DNA of 64,000 nucleotides. Origin: Luteimicrobium album. GTDB lineage: Bacteria > Actinomycetota > Actinomycetes > Actinomycetales > Cellulomonadaceae. Within the stretch, counting starts at the first letter, position 1, and every line of letters starts with the position of its first letter. This document shows positions 58,255 to 64,000 of this stretch, one piece after another. The stretch is taken from positions 3,906,001-3,970,000 of the forward strand of contig NZ_BSUK01000001.1 in assembly GCF_030161555.1 (NCBI RefSeq), in the 5' to 3' direction. Under the pieces are notes generated by a model. It was not told where the DNA came from and ran no database searches. It saw only the letters and a list, made by a program, of their open reading frames with translations. A program made the translations under genes and the position numbers.

Positions 58255-59157
58255 TCAGAACAGCACGGTCGCGAGCGTGCCGACCTGTTCGAACCCGACC
58301 CTCCGGTACGCGGCGAGCGCCGGCGCGTTGTAGTCGTTGACGTACAGCGACACGATCGGCGCGACCTCTCTCCGCGTGGCGACGACCACGGCCGCGACGC
58401 CGGCCTCGGACAGCCGGTGCCCGCGGCGCCCGGGGTCCACCCAGACGCCCTGGATCTGCGCGACGTGGTCGGTGACGGCGCCGAGCTCGGCCTTGAAGGC
58501 GACGAACGGCCTCCCGTCGGCGCCGCGTTCCATCCGGACGAACGACCGGCCGGTCGCGATGAGCTGCCGGACGCGTCGTTCGTAGGCGGAGCTGCCGCCG
58601 ACGACGGGCGAGTAGCCGACCTCTTCGACGAACATCCGCACGCAGGCGGGGAGGATGGCGCCGAGCTCCTCGTTCAGGCCGCGCCGGACGGCGGGGTCGG
58701 GGGCGACGTCGGGGTCGCGGGCTATGGCCATGGAGGGCTGGTTGGCCCGGATCTCCCGGGGCCGGGGCCAGGTGGGCGCGAGCCGCTCCCAGAGGCCGAG
58801 GGCCACGGGGGCGTCGCCGACGATCGAGGAGCTGCGGCGGCCCTCGAGCCGCGCGGCGGCGGCGAAGGCGTCGAGGGCTGCCTCGCGCTCGGGGCCGGTG
58901 TCGGGGACCACGGGGAACAGGTTGGCGCCGGACCAGCAGATCGCGGTCGGCGCGCCCGCGGTGGGGTACGCCCAGACGCTCCCGCCGCCGCGTGCGTCGG
59001 CCTCGGGCCAGTCGGCGACGCGGGCTGCGGCGAGGGCCGCGGTCACGGGGTCGACGGCGCACACCGCGAGCGCCGCCGCGACCTCGTGCCTCCCCAGGAC
59101 GCGCGCGGGGGCGGCGCGAAGTCCGTGCGCGTCGTCGCGGGCGAAGAGGCGGACCAT
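58255..59157 (-). CDS. GNAT family N-acetyltransferase (DUF4081-type N-terminus)
   Basis: A 300-residue protein with an N-terminal DUF4081-like domain and a C-terminal GNAT fold: [28 protein letters not shown] is the acetyl-CoA loop and [31 protein letters not shown] the closing motif. It corresponds by position to the acetyltransferase next to ispG and rip1 in mycobacteria. ATG 59157 has GGGGGAG 9 nt upstream; another ATG at 59175 is in frame. Substrate unknown. Confidence 0.85.
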   Translation of the reverse strand: MVRLFARDDAHGLRAAPARVLGRHEVAAALAVCAVDPVTAALAAARVADWPEADARGGGSVWAYPTAGAPTAICWSGANLFPVVPDTGPEREAALDAFAAAARLEGRRSSSIVGDAPVALGLWERLAPTWPRPREIRANQPSMAIARDPDVAPDPAVRRGLNEELGAILPACVRMFVEEVGYSPVVGGSSAYERRVRQLIATGRSFVRMERGADGRPFVAFKAELGAVTDHVAQIQGVWVDPGRRGHRLSEAGVAAVVVATRREVAPIVSLYVNDYNAPALAAYRRVGFEQVGTLATVLF

Positions 59158-59251
59158 GCGCCGATTCTCCCCCATGCGGCTGGCGGGCGCGCTCAGGCGT
59201 GCGGCCGACGCGCGGGGCGCGCCCGCGCGTCGGCGTGCCGAGCGGGTGCGG

Positions 59252-60412
<1,161 letters not shown>

Positions 60413-60655
60413 GGGTCCAGTATCCCTCGCTCGGGCCGTCCGTCGGGCAGGGCGGGGCGGACGCTCGACGCACATCGTCGTCGGATCTCGTGGAGACGGC
60501 CGGGTGAGGCGGTCGGTCGGAAAGCCCGTGCCACGCCGTCCGACCCCCGCATAGCGTCGTCCACGACCCCTCGATCCCGCGGCTGGAGGCCCGCGATGCG
60601 GCAGACGACGACCGCCCCCGCGTCCCTGTCGCCTGCCCGAGGAGCCCCCGTCCCC

Positions 60656-61477
60656 ATGAGGACCGTCACGATCGGCGTGCTCGCGCACGTCGACGCCGGC
60701 AAGACCACCCTGACTGAGCGCCTGCTGCTGCGCGCGGGCGCGATCGACCACGCCGGCAGTGTCGACGCCGGCGACACCCAGACCGACACGCTCGAGCTCG
60801 AGCGTCGTCGCGGGATCACGATCCGCTCGGCCGTCGCGACGCTGCGCATCGGCGACCTCACCGTGAACCTCGTCGACACGCCGGGGCACGCGGACTTCGT
60901 CGCCGAGGTCGCGCGCGCCGTGACGGTGCTCGACGACGAGCCGTCCCTCCCGCTCGTCGAAGGGCTCCTCGAGGGCCGAGGCGCGCTCGTGCGTGACCTC
61001 CTCCTGCGTCAGGGCCGCTACGGCTGGCCCGTCACGGACGCCCGCGTGACGCTCACCCACGTCCGGTACGGCACGGGCGCCACGGCGGGCGCGTTCCGCG
61101 ACCTGGCGACCGTCGTCCTCGCGGACGCGCTCCGCGCCGCCGGGACCCGCGTCTGCGAGCCCGTCGTCCGGTTCGAGGCCGAGACGCCCGACGACGGCGT
61201 CCCGGCCGTGGTCTCCGCCCTCGCCCGCGCGGGGGCGACGCTCGAGAGCGGCCCGGACGTGCGTCCGCGGCCCGGCGCCGCGGCCGTGGTGTGCGGACGC
61301 GTCGCGGCGTCGGCCGTGCCCGACCTCGAGCGGGCGCTCCCCGGTCTGACGCGGGGCGAAGGGGTCCTCGTCACGGAGCCCGCCGGGTTCGCGCGGGTCC
61401 GCGCCGCGCCGCCTCGTCGCCGGCGCGGCGAGCCGGACCTCTGGGCGCGCGCGGTGCGGCTGCGGCGGCTCTGGTGA
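60656..61477 (+). CDS. Tet(M)/Otr(A)-type ribosomal-protection GTPase with large internal deletion
   Basis: A continuous 273-residue frame. Residues 1-90 are a clear translational-GTPase N-terminus: G1 AHVDAGKTT, switch-[13 protein letters not shown]3 [20 protein letters not shown]. At residue ~92 it jumps to what looks like domain IV/V of the same family ([51 protein letters not shown]). The G4 motif NKxD, the rest of the G domain and domains II-III are missing, roughly 350 residues against a usual ~640. It cannot bind guanine normally and is probably non-functional, or the locus is misassembled. A GTG/ATG alternative with GGAGG lies at 60596. Confidence 0.8.
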   Translation: MRTVTIGVLAHVDAGKTTLTERLLLRAGAIDHAGSVDAGDTQTDTLELERRRGITIRSAVATLRIGDLTVNLVDTPGHADFVAEVARAVTVLDDEPSLPLVEGLLEGRGALVRDLLLRQGRYGWPVTDARVTLTHVRYGTGATAGAFRDLATVVLADALRAAGTRVCEPVVRFEAETPDDGVPAVVSALARAGATLESGPDVRPRPGAAAVVCGRVAASAVPDLERALPGLTRGEGVLVTEPAGFARVRAAPPRRRRGEPDLWARAVRLRRLW

Positions 61478-61492
61478 ACCGGACCGGGCGGC

Positions 61493-62770
61493 TCAGGTCA
61501 GGCGGACCGGGTCGACGATGTCCGCGTAGATGAGCAGCACGCCCATGACCGTGAGCAGCCCGAACATGGCGTACGCCACGGGCATCATGCGGGCGGTGTC
61601 CGCGGGGCCCGGCCGCGGCAGCCGCCGCACGCGGGCGACCGTGCGCTTCGCGCCCTCGTACAGCGCGCCGACGACGTGGCCGCCGTCGAGCGGGACGAGC
61701 GGGATGAGGTTGAACACGAACAGCGCGACGTTGAGGCTCGCGAGCAGCAGGAGCATCGCCTGCACCCGGGCGACCACCGACGCCTGGTCCGCGCCCGCGA
61801 CATCGACCGCGACCCTGCCGACGCCCACGACGCTCATCACGGAGTCGGCGTCGCGCGGCTCGTCACCGAACGTGGCGCGGGCGACGTCGACGACCTTGAC
61901 GGGGAGCTGGGCGACCAGCCCGACGGTCTGCGTGGTGATGTCCCAGGTCTGGCTCGCGGCCGTCGCGGGCGACTGGTGGTCGCGCGAGAACGTCGGCTCG
62001 ATCCCCACGTAGGGCACGGTCGTCGTCGTCACGGTCCCGTCGTCGGCCGTCGACTGCGTCTGCCGCTCGGCGGGCGTCACGTCGAGCGTGACGTCGTGCC
62101 CGTCGCGGTCGACGACGAGCGTCGTCGCGTCCGTACCACCGTGCGCGATGGCGTCGGCCAGCTCGTCCCAGCTGCTGACGGCGGTCCCGCCGTAGCTGAC
62201 GACCGTGTCCCCGGCCTGGAGCCCCGCAGCAGACGACGGTGCCGCCGGGTCGCCCGCCCGACACACGCCGTCGGACGCGGTCGGCACGCACGCGGGGACG
62301 GTACCCACCGTCGTCGTGGGCGTCTGCACCCCGATGGCCGTGAGGGCGATCAGGGTCAGGACGAACGCGATGACGAGGTTCATGACGGGGCCGCCGAGCA
62401 TGACCACGACCTTCTTGGGCGCGGACAGCCGGTAGAACGCCCGGAACTCCTGACCCGGCAGGATCTCCTCGGCCGACGCCTCGCGGGCCGCGGAGGTCAT
62501 CTCCCCGAACCAGCCCTTGCGCGGGCGGTGACCCTCCGGGGCCGGCGCGTACATCCCGACGAGCCGCACGTAGCCGCCCGCGGGGATCGCCTTGAACCCG
62601 TACTCGGTCTCGCCGCGGGTCCGCGACCACAGGGTCGGCCCGAAGCCGATCATGTACTGGCTCACGCGCACCCCGAACAGCTTGGCCGGGACCATGTGGC
62701 CCAGCTCGTGCAGCGCGATGGACACGATGATGCCCACCACCACGACGAGCACCGCGATCACGACGGCCAT
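61493..62770 (-). CDS. RseP/Rip1-type M50 intramembrane zinc protease
   Basis: Site-2 protease that cuts anti-sigma factors in the membrane. 425 residues: zinc motif HELGH at 21-25 in the first helix, a PDZ domain in the middle (AAGLQAGDTVVSYGGTAVSSWDELADAI), and FNLIPLVPLDGGH with metal ligand Asp362 near the C-terminus, then two last helices. ATG 62770 chosen because MAVVIAVLVVVVGIIVSIALHELGH is the family start. Neighbour of ispG as in mycobacteria, but dxr is not directly upstream in this window. Confidence 0.92.
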   Translation of the reverse strand: MAVVIAVLVVVVGIIVSIALHELGHMVPAKLFGVRVSQYMIGFGPTLWSRTRGETEYGFKAIPAGGYVRLVGMYAPAPEGHRPRKGWFGEMTSAAREASAEEILPGQEFRAFYRLSAPKKVVVMLGGPVMNLVIAFVLTLIALTAIGVQTPTTTVGTVPACVPTASDGVCRAGDPAAPSSAAGLQAGDTVVSYGGTAVSSWDELADAIAHGGTDATTLVVDRDGHDVTLDVTPAERQTQSTADDGTVTTTTVPYVGIEPTFSRDHQSPATAASQTWDITTQTVGLVAQLPVKVVDVARATFGDEPRDADSVMSVVGVGRVAVDVAGADQASVVARVQAMLLLLASLNVALFVFNLIPLVPLDGGHVVGALYEGAKRTVARVRRLPRPGPADTARMMPVAYAMFGLLTVMGVLLIYADIVDPVRLT

Positions 62771-62922
62771 GCGCTTCGAGCCTCCAGGGGGTCGGACGGG
62801 ACGCCCAGCATGCATGGTGCACCTGGGTGAGCGCTGAAGCCGTCCTGGGGACGGACGGCCGGTGTCACAAGTGTCGGGCACGCGGTGTCTTGTGGCCGAC
62901 CCTGCGAGCAGAAGGAGACATC

Positions 62923-64000
62923 GTGACCGACAAGACCCAGGTCGTCGTCCTCGGCGGCGGCTACGCCGGCGTCATGGCCGCCGACCGGCTGACCCAGCGC
63001 GACGACCTCGCCGTGACCCTCGTCAACCCGCGCGGGACGTTCGTCGAGCGCATCCGGCTGCACCAGCTCGTCGCCGGCACCGACGACGCCGTGGTCGAGT
63101 ACCGCGACGTCCTCGCCGAGGACGTCCGGCTCGCCGTCGACTCCGCGGCCCGGATCGACGTGACTGGACGCCGGGTGGAGCTCGCGTCGGGCGGCGCCCT
63201 CGCCTACGACTATCTCGTCTACGCGGTCGGCAGCGGGAGCGCCGAGCCGGACCTGCCCGGGGCGGCGGAGCGCGCCTACCCGATCGCCGGCCTGGAGCAG
63301 GCGGAGCGGCTCCGGGCGGCCCTGGACGGCTTCGCGGGCTCGGCGCGCGTCACCGTGATCGGGGCGGGCCCGAGCGGGATCGAGACCGCCGCCGAGCTGG
63401 CCGAGGCGGGCCGGGCCGTGACCCTCGTCTGCGGCAGCGTCCTCGGCCCCTACCTGCACGCCCGCGGACGACGCGCGGTCGCCAGGCGCCTGGCACGGCT
63501 CGGGGTAGAAGTGCTCGCGGGACCCGGGGCGACCGCGACGGCCGTGACGCGCGACGCGGTGCTCCTCGCCGACGGGCGCGAGCTGGCGAGCGACGTGACC
63601 GTCCGGACCGTGGGGTTCAGCGTCCCGGACCTGGCCCGGCGCAGCGGTCTCAGCACCGACGACGCGGGCCGCGTGCTCACGGACGAGACCCTGACGAGTG
63701 TCGACGACCCGCGGATCGTCGCGGCCGGCGACGCGGCCGCCCCCTCCGGCGTGCCGTTCCGGATGTCCTGCCAGGCCGCAGGCCCGTTGGGCTGCCACGC
63801 GGCCGACACCGTGCTCCACCGGGTCGCGGGCACCGAGCCGGAGCCCGTCGCGCTCGGGTTCTTCGGCCAGTGCCTCAGCCTCGGCCGACGAGCCGGCGTC
63901 TTCCAGGTGTCCCACCGGGACGACGCCGCGACGGCGTGGTACGTCGGGGGCCCGGCCGGTGGGCGGCTCAAGGAGTACATCTGCGCGTCGATCGTCAAGC
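62923..64000 (+). CDS. NAD(P)/FAD-dependent oxidoreductase (type II NADH dehydrogenase-like), 3' end outside window
   Basis: An open frame of 359 codons continuing past the window end. GTG 62923 has AGAAGGAG seven nt upstream. VVVLGGGYAGVMAADRL is the FAD-binding Rossmann loop, VTVIGAGPSGIETAAELAEAG the NAD(P)-binding loop, and DDPRIVAAGDAAAPSG the second FAD motif. This is the pyridine nucleotide-disulfide oxidoreductase fold without a redox-active Cys pair, as in NDH-2 enzymes. In related genomes such genes often sit beside an ECF sigma-factor gene; the neighbour lies outside this window. Confidence 0.88.
   Translation, partial: MTDKTQVVVLGGGYAGVMAADRLTQRDDLAVTLVNPRGTFVERIRLHQLVAGTDDAVVEYRDVLAEDVRLAVDSAARIDVTGRRVELASGGALAYDYLVYAVGSGSAEPDLPGAAERAYPIAGLEQAERLRAALDGFAGSARVTVIGAGPSGIETAAELAEAGRAVTLVCGSVLGPYLHARGRRAVARRLARLGVEVLAGPGATATAVTRDAVLLADGRELASDVTVRTVGFSVPDLARRSGLSTDDAGRVLTDETLTSVDDPRIVAAGDAAAPSGVPFRMSCQAAGPLGCHAADTVLHRVAGTEPEPVALGFFGQCLSLGRRAGVFQVSHRDDAATAWYVGGPAGGRLKEYICASIVK

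Overview
The window is a 64 kb stretch of chromosome from a very G+C-rich (about three quarters by eye) actinobacterium. Gene content, protein style and gene order suggest a Micrococcales member near Cellulomonas/Promicromonosporaceae; this is inference, since no 16S rRNA is present. No rRNA, tRNA or CRISPR array was seen. Most genes are housekeeping genes on the minus strand, in the order known from other actinobacteria such as Mycobacterium: proS, rimP-nusA-ylxR-infB-rbfA, truB-ribF, rpsO-pnp-M16 peptidase-dapB, dapA-rnj-ftsK, pgsA-cinA-clgR, DUF3046...recA-recX, miaB, plus ispG and a Rip1/RseP protease.

Layout. 1-1.1 kb: two coupled YbjN-domain genes. 1.1-2.8 kb: miaB. 2.9-6.4 kb: a gluABCD-type amino-acid ABC importer on the plus strand, with a strong hairpin after the binding-protein gene and a terminator at the end. 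6.5-9.6 kb: recX and recA; recA is split by a 364-residue LAGLIDADG-type intein and has a near-consensus LexA box upstream. 9.6-12.9 kb: an overlapping DUF3046 / membrane phosphodiesterase / metallo-beta-lactamase-fold operon. 12.9-18.9 kb: the Lhr helicase overlapping a Nei-type DNA glycosylase. 18.9-22 kb: clgR, cinA, pgsA and a CapA-like protein. 22-24.35 kb: the one clear accessory patch, an intact IS30-family element lying inside a palindrome, flanked by two copies of a box-plus-long-hairpin repeat and further short repeats. 24.35-30 kb: ftsK, rnj and dapA. 30-32.7 kb: an aldehyde dehydrogenase and azlCD. 32.7-38.2 kb: TPR gene, dapB, M16 peptidase, pnp, rpsO. 38.3-44.4 kb: transglutaminase, MerR, ribF, truB, then a TetR/MFS exporter pair sharing an operator region. 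44.5-50 kb: rbfA, infB, ylxR, nusA, rimP. 50.2-58.2 kb: a lipoprotein, proS, an Fpg/Nei glycosylase, an MFS/GlxA pair and an oxidoreductase/TetR pair. 58.2-64 kb: GNAT, ispG, a tetracycline-protection-type GTPase with a large internal deletion, the M50 protease and a partial FAD oxidoreductase.

Fourteen genes are broken by single-base shifts, 21 shifts in all. Nearly all lie in runs of three to five or more G or C. Eighteen behave as a missing base and three as an extra base. Essential genes (ftsK, infB, rimP, gluD, recX) are affected and the protein reads on perfectly in the next frame, so I read these as uncorrected homopolymer errors and annotate the genes as intact in the organism, giving the place of each shift.

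Points most worth a second look: the RecA intein; the IS30 element inserted at the centre of a palindrome; the paired two-box/long-hairpin element downstream of capA and ftsK; other long gene-end hairpins (aldehyde dehydrogenase/azlC, infB/rbfA); two TetR operator pairs read from palindromes; and the internally deleted ribosomal-protection GTPase.
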